64,000 nt of DNA from Rhodanobacter sp. (GCA_004298505.1 SCRO01000116.1:1-64000); one strand, 5' to 3'. Numbered from the stretch's first letter, positions 46,103 to 55,363 are shown. Notes: generated by a model from the letters alone, not told the origin. Made by a program: numbers and translations.

Positions 46103-46826
46103 ACCCACCACCCCCAAGACCATCGCCACCCTCAAGCACAAAGAGGCCAGGCGCAAGAACATCCCCACCGCCGAATACCAGTCGGTGATGCAGAAGGAGG
46201 AGCAGGCGCCGGTCAAGGTCGCCTACGCGCGCACCGCCAAGGGGCTGGACGAGGAGAAGCAGGCGCGCAACCGCGACCTCGATCCGCAGTTGGTCTGGCG
46301 CGGCAAGGACCAGCAGGACTGGTCGGACCTGGTGGTCAACGCGCCGCCGCTGTACATCCAGGAAAAGGTCAACCCCAAGGTCTTGATCGACGACCTGCAG
46401 CGCGAAAGCCAGGCCGGCGCGCAGATGCAGTCCGGCGCCATGGCCGACCTGTTCGGCGACTTCAACGGCCTGCCCGAAGGCGCCGACAAGACCGACTTCT
46501 ACCAGTACGACGGTAACTGGCAGAACCGCATGATCCTCGGCGACTCGCTGCAGGTCATGGCCAGCCTGGCCGAGCGCGAGGGTCTGCGCGGCAAGGTGCA
46601 GTGCATCTATTTCGATCCGCCCTACGGCATAAAATTCAACTCCAACTTCCAGTGGTCCACCACCAGCCGCGACGTCAAGGACGGCAACGCGGAGCACATC
46701 ACCCGCGAGCCGGAGCAGGTCGAGGCGTTTCGCGACACATGGCGCGACGGCATTCATTCCTTACGTCGAAGTGGCACCGAGTCGGATCAAACTCCGGGCC
46801 TACCGTGGTCGGAGACTGCTCGATGA
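46092..46826 (+). pseudogene. Site-specific DNA methyltransferase (type III Mod-like), N-terminal fragment
   Basis: MARKPTTPKTIATLKHKEARRKNIPTAEYQSV..MILGDSLQVMASLAEREGLRGKVQCIYFDPPYGIKFNSNFQWSTTSRDVKDG..FRDTWRDGIHS then abrupt loss of homology. Confidence 0.85.
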
Positions 46827-47743
46827 AATTCTGGGTTGGAGTTACTGATAACCGTTGGTACGAGTTCCTTGCGCAACGGCGCTTGGACGAAGTCAACTTC
46901 TGGCAGCCGAGCGCAACTCCACCTTTCAAGGGAGCTCCGGTAGGTATGCCTTTTCTGTTCAAGCTGAAGCGGCCGAACAACCATATCGCAGGAGGTGGTT
47001 TCTTCGTTACCTATAGCACGTTGCCAGTGCCTTTGGCGTGGGAGATTTTTGGTGAAAAAAACGGGGCAGCGGCGTTGGACGAATTCTTCGCACTACTGGG
47101 CCCGCTTGCGTCTGGCCGGGGGCTGAGTGGCGCCATCGGCTGCACGGTACTAACGAATCCATTTTTCCTTCCTGCTGAAAGGTGGGTAGAGCCACCAGGT
47201 TGGGCACCGAATATCGTGCGCGGAAAGATGTATGAAACCAGCTTGGATGATGGATCAGCGTTGTGGGCTGCTGTCGCGCGAAGCCTTAGCCAAGAGAGGG
47301 CCCAGGTGATGACGCCAGAAGGAATCAGCGAGGAGGAAGCGAAGTATGGACCCGCTGTGCTGGTATCGCCGAGGTTGGGCCAAGCATCCTTCAGAGTGCT
47401 GATTACAGATGCCTACAAACGCCGATGCGCTATTACTGGGGAAAGTACCCTCATCGCACTCGAGGCAGCTCACATAGTTCCATACGCGCATGAGGGTACG
47501 CACGACGTACGCAATGGCCTCCTTCTCCGAGCAGACTTTCATCGTTTGTACGATGCTGGCTTAGTCTCCGTAACGCCAGGGTTGCGCATCAAGATAAGTC
47601 CACGAATCCATGAGGCTTATTTCAATGGGAAGGCGTATTACCGAATGAATGATGCCTCCTTGACACAGATTCCTGACCGCCCGGAACAGCGACCTGACCC
47701 GGACCGCCTCAACTGGCATTACAAGAATTGCTTTCAAGCATGA
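46823..47743 (+). CDS. HNH endonuclease with N-terminal PUA/EVE-like region
   Basis: N-terminal MKFWVGVTDNRWYEFLAQRRLDEVNFWQPS; C-terminal RRCAITGESTLIALEAAHIVPYAHEGTHDVRNGLLLRADFHRLYDAGLVSV HNH_2-like core. Confidence 0.8.
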   Translation: MKFWVGVTDNRWYEFLAQRRLDEVNFWQPSATPPFKGAPVGMPFLFKLKRPNNHIAGGGFFVTYSTLPVPLAWEIFGEKNGAAALDEFFALLGPLASGRGLSGAIGCTVLTNPFFLPAERWVEPPGWAPNIVRGKMYETSLDDGSALWAAVARSLSQERAQVMTPEGISEEEAKYGPAVLVSPRLGQASFRVLITDAYKRRCAITGESTLIALEAAHIVPYAHEGTHDVRNGLLLRADFHRLYDAGLVSVTPGLRIKISPRIHEAYFNGKAYYRMNDASLTQIPDRPEQRPDPDRLNWHYKNCFQA

Positions 47744-47753
47744 GGGTTGGTCA

Positions 47754-48103
47754 TGTTGGTCATCACCGATGAAATCGTGCAGCAACTTCTCGAATTTCGG
47801 AGAGTACGAGAGTGGAAGCAATTCCATACCCCGCGAAATTTGGCAGCTTCGCTCGTGATTGAGGCCTCGGAGCTGCTTGAGTGCTTCCAGTGGGCTCGGG
47901 ACGCGGAACTACCTGATCTTGTTGCCCGTGAGCAAGAACACATTGAGGACGAGCTTGCTGACGTCGCGATTCTCTTGACCTATCTGTGTGTGGATATGGG
48001 GGTGGATATCGGCTCAGCCATGAAGCGCAAGATTCAGAAGAACAATGAGAAATATCCCGTAGAGCTTGCCCGCGGAAATGCCAAGAAATATGACCGGCTT
48101 TGA
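47754..48103 (+). CDS. MazG-like nucleotide pyrophosphohydrolase
   Basis: HTPRNLAASLVIEASELLECFQWARD....EHIEDELADVAILLTYLCVDMGVDI; EAxELxE and ExxDVxI motifs. Confidence 0.88.
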
Positions 48104-48653
48104 TCAAACTTTGGTGAAGTCGTCGTCAAGCGACTACATCTTCAACCACGATTCCATGTCCTCCGAGTTCGGCAAACTCGGCCGCATCCCCGTGCTGAAA
48201 GCCCGCATGAACGCCGGCCTGCACATGGCCGGCGACCTCAAGAACACCGGCAAGGGCAACCTCTTCGTCATCTTCGGCGAGCCCGACATCGCCATCCTCG
48301 ACGCCGGCGCAGACGGCGAACCCGGCCAGGTCCGCGTCAAGGTCAACGGCGTCGACGTCTTCCACCCCAACACCGGCGAAGTCCGCAGCGACGGCGCCGA
48401 GGGCATAGCCTGCTGGTTCATCGACACCGACTACAACGAAGAAAGCTTCTTCGTCCGCCACGCCTACTTCCTTGGCGCGAACGACCCTTACAAGTCTCTC
48501 AAGACCACCCTCAAGGCCGAAATCAACGAGGAAGCTTGGTCCACCTTGAACAGCGACACCTCCCGCCCGTTTGAGAAACCCAAGTCGGGGCGCATCGCCG
48601 TCAAGGTCATCAACCATCTCGGTGATGAAGTCATGAAGGTCTTCAAGCTATGA
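48104..48653 (+). pseudogene. Type III Mod-like methyltransferase, C-terminal fragment
   Basis: YIFNHDSMSSEFGKLGRIPVLKARMNAGLHMAGDLKNTGKGNLFVIFGEPDI..FIDTDYNEESFFVRHAYFLG..KSGRIAVKVINHLGDEVMKVFKL. Confidence 0.75.
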
Positions 48654-48687
48654 TGGGGCTGTATTTGCCACTCACTGGGAGAACGTC

Positions 48688-49692
48688 ATGGCCAGTGCTG
48701 AGCAGCTGAAAGCGTTAGTCAGGTCACATCTGGAGGGCGATGATCAGCACTTCTTTTCGGTGGCCATGCAGCTTGCTGCCCATGAGGCGAAGCTTGGCCA
48801 TGGAAAGCTCGCGGAGGAACTCCGAACGCTCGTCGATCAGGCGAAGGCGCGGCGAAGCTCCGCGCACCACGGATTGGATCAGGCTATTCCGATCAGTCGC
48901 CCACGTGGCGATCTGGCAGGCCTGCTTTCCGTTTCGTATCCCAAGACGAGGCTTGGGGACATGGTCTTGGACGATATGCTCTCGGAACAACTGGCGCGCG
49001 TCGTGCGAGAGCAGCGCCAATCGGCTCAGATTCTTGCTCACGGACTGAGCCCAAGGCGCAAGTTGCTGTTGATGGGAGCGCCGGGAACTGGCAAGACAAT
49101 GACCGGAGCGGCGCTTGCGGGCGAACTAGGTCTCCCCTTGTTCCAAGTTCGGCTGGACGGGCTGATTACCAAGTTTATGGGGGAGACGGCGGCAAAACTC
49201 AGGCAAGTGTTTGAGGCGACAGATCGAACGCGTGGGGTTTATTTTTTTGATGAGTTCGATGCGATTGGATCGCAGCGGGGGCTCGCGAATGACGTCGGCG
49301 AAATCAGGCGCGTCCTGAATAGTTTTTTGCAGATGATTGAGCAAGACCAATCTCACAGTTTGATCATGGCTGCAACGAACCATCCTGAAATACTGGATCA
49401 TGCGTTGTTCCGACGGTTTGATGACGTACTGCTTTATGAGCTGCCGGATTTTGCGCACATTGCTGAAGTTCTGAAGTCGCGTCTCGCGCGCATGGCGGTC
49501 AAGGGTGTTTCGTGGAAACGTCTTGCCAACGAGTTTATCGGGCTCAGCTATGCAGAGTTAATGCGCGCCTCTGATGAGACCTTGAAAGAAGCGTTGATTG
49601 AGCAGCGAGATCAATTTACCGAGGGTGACATTCGTCGGATGCTGGAGGAACGTCAGCGGATTTCCAGGCGTTTGACGAACAAGATTCGATAA
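48688..49692 (+). CDS. AAA-family ATPase (IetA-like)
   Basis: Walker A LLLMGAPGTGKTMTGAALAGELG; Walker B GVYFFDEFDAIG; directly upstream of a subtilase. Confidence 0.85.
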   Translation: MASAEQLKALVRSHLEGDDQHFFSVAMQLAAHEAKLGHGKLAEELRTLVDQAKARRSSAHHGLDQAIPISRPRGDLAGLLSVSYPKTRLGDMVLDDMLSEQLARVVREQRQSAQILAHGLSPRRKLLLMGAPGTGKTMTGAALAGELGLPLFQVRLDGLITKFMGETAAKLRQVFEATDRTRGVYFFDEFDAIGSQRGLANDVGEIRRVLNSFLQMIEQDQSHSLIMAATNHPEILDHALFRRFDDVLLYELPDFAHIAEVLKSRLARMAVKGVSWKRLANEFIGLSYAELMRASDETLKEALIEQRDQFTEGDIRRMLEERQRISRRLTNKIR

Positions 49693-49714
49693 TTACGCGA
49701 GCTAAGGATGGCCA

Positions 49715-52222
49715 ATGGCGCAGCAGGACGGTCAGAAAAGAAAGCATTTCATCTTGTCAGGCACAGCGGAAGCTGAGCAGTTTCGATCGGCGGGCGGAGG
49801 TGGCGACGGCCCTGCGATACCCGCACGAGATCGAAACCAGCATGGTGCCGCCTTATTACGCCAGGTTCGTGGCTTGGCGGCTGATATCGAAAGTGCACGG
49901 ATAGCACAGGAAGCTGCCGGACTCGAAGAGGGCTTCGGCCTGCAAATCGCGTTTGAAAGTTTCCCGGACGTGGAATTTGCGTTTGAGTCTTTGGGCCGAG
50001 CATCTTCTGGCATCGAGTTGCTTAACGTCCGCTACGAAGGCGAACGACCGCTTGCAACGGTGTTTATCCCTGACGGGAAGCTTGGTGTGTTCGAGGGCTT
50101 GATCGGCGCTTACCTCGACGAGTCGCGGGATGGGAAAAAAGGGCCAAGAAACCGTGCGCTGCTTGACACGATTGCGGAGATTCGAGCGGCGACGCTCGAA
50201 GAGCTCTGGACCGACGACCCGTCGACTTTGCCTCGATCTGATAATGAGGCGTTCTGGTGGGAAGTGTGGTTGCCCGTGCGCGATGACCGCACGGCGGTTG
50301 CTAGCGGGTTCAAGCGGTTGGCGCGAGGTTTGGACTTTCTTGTCGCGGATGGAGAGCTACAGTTTCCGGAGCGCACCGTTTTGCTGGTCTACGGTTCGGC
50401 CGGGCAAATGAAACGGTCCGTGCTGATCCTCAACAGCATTGCCGAATTGCGGCGGGCCAAGGACACCGCGGAGTTTTTTGACTCGCTTCGACCTGACGAG
50501 CAGTCGGCATGGCTGGACAACCTGCTGAACCGGATGACTGTCCCAGAGCCGGGCGCGGAGGTGCCGCATGTCTGCCTCTTCGACACGGGTGTCAATCATG
50601 GCCACCCGCTTGTGGAGCTGGCGCTTGATAGCCGTGATTTGCACGCTGTTGAGCCTGCGTGGGGCGTTGATGACGGCGATGGCCACGGTACGGCTATGGC
50701 TGGGCTGGCTCTGGTCGGGAACCTGACGGAAGCACTCGCGTCACAGGAGCCGATCCAAATCGATCACCGCCTTGAGTCCGTCAAGTTGATACCGCGAGAT
50801 GGTGCCAATGGGGGTGACGCCAAACACCACGGCTATCTGACGATAGAGGCCGTGGCTCGGCCTGAGGTCACAGCACCTAGGCGGCATCGCGTGTTCAGCA
50901 TGGCAGTCACTGCACGAGACAACCGCGATCGTGGTCGTCCATCGTCTTGGTCTGCCGCGATCGATCGATTGGCGGCCGACGCGGATGGTCAGGGGCAAAC
51001 TCCGCGGCTGTTTGTGATATCGGCGGGAAATGTGAATGATCGTGCGGCTTGGGCGACTTATCCAGACAGCAACGGCACTGATGGTATTCACGATCCTGGG
51101 CAGAGTTGGAATGCGTTGACGGTTGGCGCCGCCACAGATCTTGTGCAGATCACTGAGGCCAACACCGATGGGTATCAGCCCATAGCTCCGGCTGGCGGGC
51201 TCAGCCCGTTCAGTACGACATCACTCACTTGGCAATCGCATTGGCCACTAAAGCCCGACGTTGTGTTTGAAGGCGGCAACGCAGCCAAGGACCCGCTTGG
51301 GGAAATGCTGACCATGACCAGCCTCAGCCTCATTACGGCCAACTCGGCGATTCAGGACCGACTGTTCACGACTGCAACTGCTACCAGTGCCGCGTCCGCA
51401 CTCGCAGCGAGGATGGCTGCCCAGTTGATGGCGGAATACCCGGAGCTCTGGCCGGAAACCATCCGTGCCTTGATCGTACATTCGGCGGAATGGACGAAGG
51501 CAATGCGCGAAGCGTTCTTGCCGAAGAACGGGCACCCAACGAAAGGAGAGATCGTTAGGCTCATTCGTCATTGCGGCTTTGGAACGCCAAACCTGGACCG
51601 AGCCATGTGGAGTGTCGAAAACTCGTTGACAATGGTTTGCGAGGAACAGTTGCATCCGTTCAAGCGCGAGCAGGGCAAGGAGCCCTCGGCGCGCGATATG
51701 AATCTGCACCGGCTCCCCTGGCCTTTGGAGGAGCTTGAGGCGCTAGGGCAGACGGAAGTGGAGATGCGAGTTACGCTTTCGTATTTTATCGAGCCAAATC
51801 CGTCGGCTCGTGGCATCAAGTCTCGCTACCGATATGAGTCGCATGGGCTGAGGTTTGACGTAAAGCGTCCGCTCGAGTCTGAGGCGGATTTTCGTGCGCG
51901 TATTAACGTTGCTGCACGTGATGGGGAAGAACAGACGCGAAGCGGTGGCATCGACCAAGACTGGGTCATTGGTACACAAGGCAGACACAAAGGGTCGCTA
52001 CATTCGGACATCTGGCGCGGAAGTGCCGCTGACCTCGCGAGTCGAAGCGTGCTGGCGGTGTATCCGGCACTTGGTTGGTGGAAGACGCGCCCTCGCCTCG
52101 AACGGTACAACACCGCGGCGCGATACGCCCTTGTGGTTTCAATTCGCGCTCCCGAAGTCGATGTTGACCTTTATTCGGCGGTTGCCGCCAAGGTGGCTGC
52201 GGTCGTGACGATACAAACGTGA
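49715..52222 (+). CDS. S8-family subtilisin-like peptidase (IetS-like)
   Basis: VCLFDTGVNHGHPLVE (Asp), DGDGHGTAMAGLAL (His), TTATATSAASALAARMAAQL (Ser). Confidence 0.87.
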   Translation: MAQQDGQKRKHFILSGTAEAEQFRSAGGGGDGPAIPARDRNQHGAALLRQVRGLAADIESARIAQEAAGLEEGFGLQIAFESFPDVEFAFESLGRASSGIELLNVRYEGERPLATVFIPDGKLGVFEGLIGAYLDESRDGKKGPRNRALLDTIAEIRAATLEELWTDDPSTLPRSDNEAFWWEVWLPVRDDRTAVASGFKRLARGLDFLVADGELQFPERTVLLVYGSAGQMKRSVLILNSIAELRRAKDTAEFFDSLRPDEQSAWLDNLLNRMTVPEPGAEVPHVCLFDTGVNHGHPLVELALDSRDLHAVEPAWGVDDGDGHGTAMAGLALVGNLTEALASQEPIQIDHRLESVKLIPRDGANGGDAKHHGYLTIEAVARPEVTAPRRHRVFSMAVTARDNRDRGRPSSWSAAIDRLAADADGQGQTPRLFVISAGNVNDRAAWATYPDSNGTDGIHDPGQSWNALTVGAATDLVQITEANTDGYQPIAPAGGLSPFSTTSLTWQSHWPLKPDVVFEGGNAAKDPLGEMLTMTSLSLITANSAIQDRLFTTATATSAASALAARMAAQLMAEYPELWPETIRALIVHSAEWTKAMREAFLPKNGHPTKGEIVRLIRHCGFGTPNLDRAMWSVENSLTMVCEEQLHPFKREQGKEPSARDMNLHRLPWPLEELEALGQTEVEMRVTLSYFIEPNPSARGIKSRYRYESHGLRFDVKRPLESEADFRARINVAARDGEEQTRSGGIDQDWVIGTQGRHKGSLHSDIWRGSAADLASRSVLAVYPALGWWKTRPRLERYNTAARYALVVSIRAPEVDVDLYSAVAAKVAAVVTIQT

Positions 52223-54300
52223 TGGACTTCCGCATCGCCGACACCTTCACTGACAGCCTCGCCCGCCTCACCGGCGACGAGCAGAAGGCCGTGAAGACGA
52301 CAGCCTTCGACCTGCAGATGAACCCGGTCAACCCGGGCATGAGCTTGCACAAGCTCGACCGCGCGCGGGATCCGAATTTCTGGTCGGTGCGGGTCGGCAG
52401 CGATGTCCGGCTGATCGTGCACAAGACCGCGGCGAGCCTGCTGCTTTGTTATGTGGATCACCACGACAAGGCCTACCAGTGGGCCGAGCGTCGCAAGCTG
52501 GAGACGCACCCGAAGACCGGTGCCGCGCAGTTGGTGGAGATTCGCGAGCGGGTCGAGGAAATCGCCGTCCCGAAGTACGTCGAGGTCGAACAGCCGGCTC
52601 CCGCTAAGCCAATGCTTTTTGCGGGCGTGGCCGACGGCGACCTGCTTGCCTACGGCGTACCGGAGGAATGGCTGCCGGATGTGCGTGCGGCCAATGAGGA
52701 CACCCTGCTCGAACTGACCGATCATCTGCCGGCCGAGGCGGCGGAGGCGTTGCTGGAACTGGCGACGGGTGGGCAACCCATGTCGGCGGTCGTGGCGGTG
52801 GCGGAAGCCAGCCCGTTCGAACACCCGGACGCGCAGCGCCGCTTCCGCACCATGAACGATGTGGACGAGCTGGAGCGCGCGCTGGCGTTCCCGTGGGACA
52901 AGTGGACGATCTTCCTGCACCCGGCGCAGCGCGAATGGGTGGAGAAGGATTACAGCGGTCCGGCGCGCGTGTCCGGTTCGGCCGGCACCGGCAAGACCAT
53001 TGTGGCGCTGCATCGCGCGGTGCATCTGGCGCGCGCGAACCCTGAGGGTCGCATCCTGCTGGCCACGTTCTCCGACACGCTGGCCCATGCGCTGCGCATC
53101 AAGCTGCGCCGGCTGATCAGCAATACGCCGATGCTGGGCGAGCGCATCGAAGTCCAAGCGATGAATGCCATCGGCGAACGGCTGTACGAACTGCAATTCG
53201 GCCGGCCCCGGCTTGCCAGCGCGGACGAGATCCGCAGCCTGCTGGACGCGGCATCGGCGGCGCATCCTGAACATCGTTTCAGCGCCGCGTTCCTGCTGTC
53301 GGAATGGCAGGACGTGGTCGACGGCTGGCAATTGGGCAGCTGGGAAAGCTACCGCGACGTCCAGCGGCTAGGCCGCAAGACGCGGCTGCCGGAGGCACGC
53401 CGTGCGCTGCTCTGGTCGATCTGCCAGGACGTGCGCGCCGAGCTGCAGCAGCGCGGATGGACAACGCGCGCCGGCATGTTCGGGCGGCTGGCGAACGAAC
53501 TGCCCGGCTGCCGCCATCCGCCGTTCGATTTCACGGTGATCGACGAGGCGCAGGACATCAACGTGGCGCAGCTGAAGGTCTTGGCCGCGTTGGGTGCCGA
53601 TCGGCCGAACGCCTTGTTCTTCGCTGGCGACCTGGGCCAGCGCATCTTCCAGCAGCCGTTCTCGTGGAAGTCGCTGGGCGTGGACATCCGCGGTCGCTCG
53701 CGCACGCTGCACATCAACTACCGCACCTCGCACCAGATCCGCATGCAGGCCGACCGCCTGCTGGCACCGGAGGTGTCCGACGTGGACGGCAACGTCGAGC
53801 AGCGCCGCGGTACGGTCTCGATATTCAACGGCCCCGTACCGACGATCAGCTCGTTCCCCTCGGCGGATGTTGAGTCCGCCGCCGTCGGCGATTGGCTGCA
53901 CCAGCGCGTCAACGAAGGCATCGCGCCACAGGAACTGGGCGTGTTCGTGCGCTCGTGCGCCGAACTGGATCGCGCCCGCAAGGCATTGGCGAGCGCGGGT
54001 CTGCCGTTCAAGGTGCTGGATGACCACACCCAGACCGCGCCCGGCCACGTATCCCTCTGCACGAGGCACCTGGCCAAGGGCCTGGAATTCCGCGCCGTGG
54101 CCGTGATGGCCTGCGACGACGAAGTGGTGCCGCTGCAGCAACGTATCGAGTCGGTCACGGACGATGCCGACCTGGAAGAGGTCTACAACACCGAACGGCA
54201 CCTGCTGTACGTCGCCTGCACTCGCGCCCGCGACCAGCTCATGGTGTCAGGCGTGGCTCCCGTGTCGGAATTTCTGGATGACCTCACCAGCGCAAGGTAA
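52219..54300 (+). CDS. RelE/ParE-like domain fused to UvrD-type SF1 helicase
   Basis: N-terminal FWSVRVGSDVRLIVHKTAASLLLCYVDHHDKAYQWAERR; SGSAGTGKTIVALHRA (motif I), FTVIDEAQDINVAQL (motif II), LLYVACTRARDQLMVSG. Confidence 0.85.
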   Translation: MMDFRIADTFTDSLARLTGDEQKAVKTTAFDLQMNPVNPGMSLHKLDRARDPNFWSVRVGSDVRLIVHKTAASLLLCYVDHHDKAYQWAERRKLETHPKTGAAQLVEIRERVEEIAVPKYVEVEQPAPAKPMLFAGVADGDLLAYGVPEEWLPDVRAANEDTLLELTDHLPAEAAEALLELATGGQPMSAVVAVAEASPFEHPDAQRRFRTMNDVDELERALAFPWDKWTIFLHPAQREWVEKDYSGPARVSGSAGTGKTIVALHRAVHLARANPEGRILLATFSDTLAHALRIKLRRLISNTPMLGERIEVQAMNAIGERLYELQFGRPRLASADEIRSLLDAASAAHPEHRFSAAFLLSEWQDVVDGWQLGSWESYRDVQRLGRKTRLPEARRALLWSICQDVRAELQQRGWTTRAGMFGRLANELPGCRHPPFDFTVIDEAQDINVAQLKVLAALGADRPNALFFAGDLGQRIFQQPFSWKSLGVDIRGRSRTLHINYRTSHQIRMQADRLLAPEVSDVDGNVEQRRGTVSIFNGPVPTISSFPSADVESAAVGDWLHQRVNEGIAPQELGVFVRSCAELDRARKALASAGLPFKVLDDHTQTAPGHVSLCTRHLAKGLEFRAVAVMACDDEVVPLQQRIESVTDDADLEEVYNTERHLLYVACTRARDQLMVSGVAPVSEFLDDLTSAR

Positions 54301-54447
54301 TCATCGCATGCTCTCCCGCAACGCCTTCAACTGCCGCTTGGCGGAATGAAACGTCACTTCGCCGGCATCGAACGCCTTGGGATCGAAGTCCGGGCCGAGC
54401 CGTTTCAGCAGTTCTTCGTTGCGCTCTTTTTCATCGGTCGAACGGGA
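54301..54447 (-). pseudogene. Uncharacterised C-terminal protein remnant
   Basis: Minus-strand frame SRSTDEKERNEELLKRLGPDFDPKAFDAGEVTFHSAKRQLKALRESMR* bounded upstream by an in-frame TGA with no start. Confidence 0.35.
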
Positions 54448-54468
54448 TCATAACGATGCAAAGAGGGT

Positions 54469-54505
54469 GTCGCACGCTCGTGCGCGAGCGGGCGCGGATT
54501 GAAAC
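54469..54505 (+). repeat. Solitary type I-C-like CRISPR repeat (remnant)
   Basis: GTCGCACGCTCGTGCGCGAGCGGGCGCGGATTGAAAC: GTCGC..GCGCGGATTGAAAC signature and a near-palindromic stem CGCACGCTCG/CGAGCGGGCG. Confidence 0.55.
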
Positions 54506-54595
54506 ATGCATGCCAAAACGAGCGCCACTAACGGATCTGACGTCCGAGCGGCATCTTGCGCCCCATGGATTGCTGCCTGTGTCGCACCGCCACCG

Positions 54596-55363
54596 TCAAC
54601 CGGTACGCGATTCCACGACGGGGAGCACCCTGCGCCACGGAACGCCATCGGGCAGGGCGTAGAAGCCGCGCGGCTCCTCGACCGTCCAGCGCAACTTGCG
54701 CGCAATCAGCGGACCGATACCGTCCACCTCGGCCAGTGCATCCGCATCGGCGACGATCGCCGCTTCGATACTGCCGAAGCGCTGGATCAGGCGCGCCGCC
54801 CGTTGCGGGCCGACACCCGGTAGCCCCTGCAAGACATGCGATTGCAGCGCAGCCTTGCCCTTGGGGCGGCGACCTCGGCGTGGCAACGCGCCGCTGGTCA
54901 TGGCACGCCGCTGTTGCGCGGCATAGCGCAGCGTGCGCACCGTATCCTCGGCGTCGTGCGTGCGCAGCACCGGCAGGCCGATGAACAGCGATACCGTGAC
55001 CAAGGCACCCCGGATCGCCTCGACGCGCATGCCGCTGGAGGCCAGATCGCGAGCGCTGCCTTCGAGAATCAGCGCCGCGGGAAGCTTCGCTTTCGCCAGT
55101 CGCAAGGCTTGCGCGAAAAGTCGCCCATCCTTGATCGATGCCGCCAAGTCGAGCAGCGTCTTGCGCTCGAACAACAGCGCATTGTCGACGCAGTAGTCGC
55201 CCACCGGCAGGCGCCGGATTTCGATGGCGAACGTGTCGCAGGCGGCAAGTGCGACCCGCATCGCCCCCCTGCATTCGCGGTCGTCGACGAGCAGCCGCAG
55301 CTGGCTGCCACGCTTCGCGTCTGCTTGCATCGAATGATCATCCACTGCGTCTTTCAAGCGCAC
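54596..55363 (-). CDS. ERCC4-domain nuclease with helix-hairpin-helix region (XPF/Mus81-like)
   Basis: LRLLVDDRECRGAMRVAL..RRLPVGDYCVDNALLFERKTLLDLAASIKDGRLFAQALRL; LQGLPGVGPQRAARLIQRFGSIEAAIVADADALAEVDGIGPLIARKL. Confidence 0.87.
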   Translation of the reverse strand: MRLKDAVDDHSMQADAKRGSQLRLLVDDRECRGAMRVALAACDTFAIEIRRLPVGDYCVDNALLFERKTLLDLAASIKDGRLFAQALRLAKAKLPAALILEGSARDLASSGMRVEAIRGALVTVSLFIGLPVLRTHDAEDTVRTLRYAAQQRRAMTSGALPRRGRRPKGKAALQSHVLQGLPGVGPQRAARLIQRFGSIEAAIVADADALAEVDGIGPLIARKLRWTVEEPRGFYALPDGVPWRRVLPVVESRTG

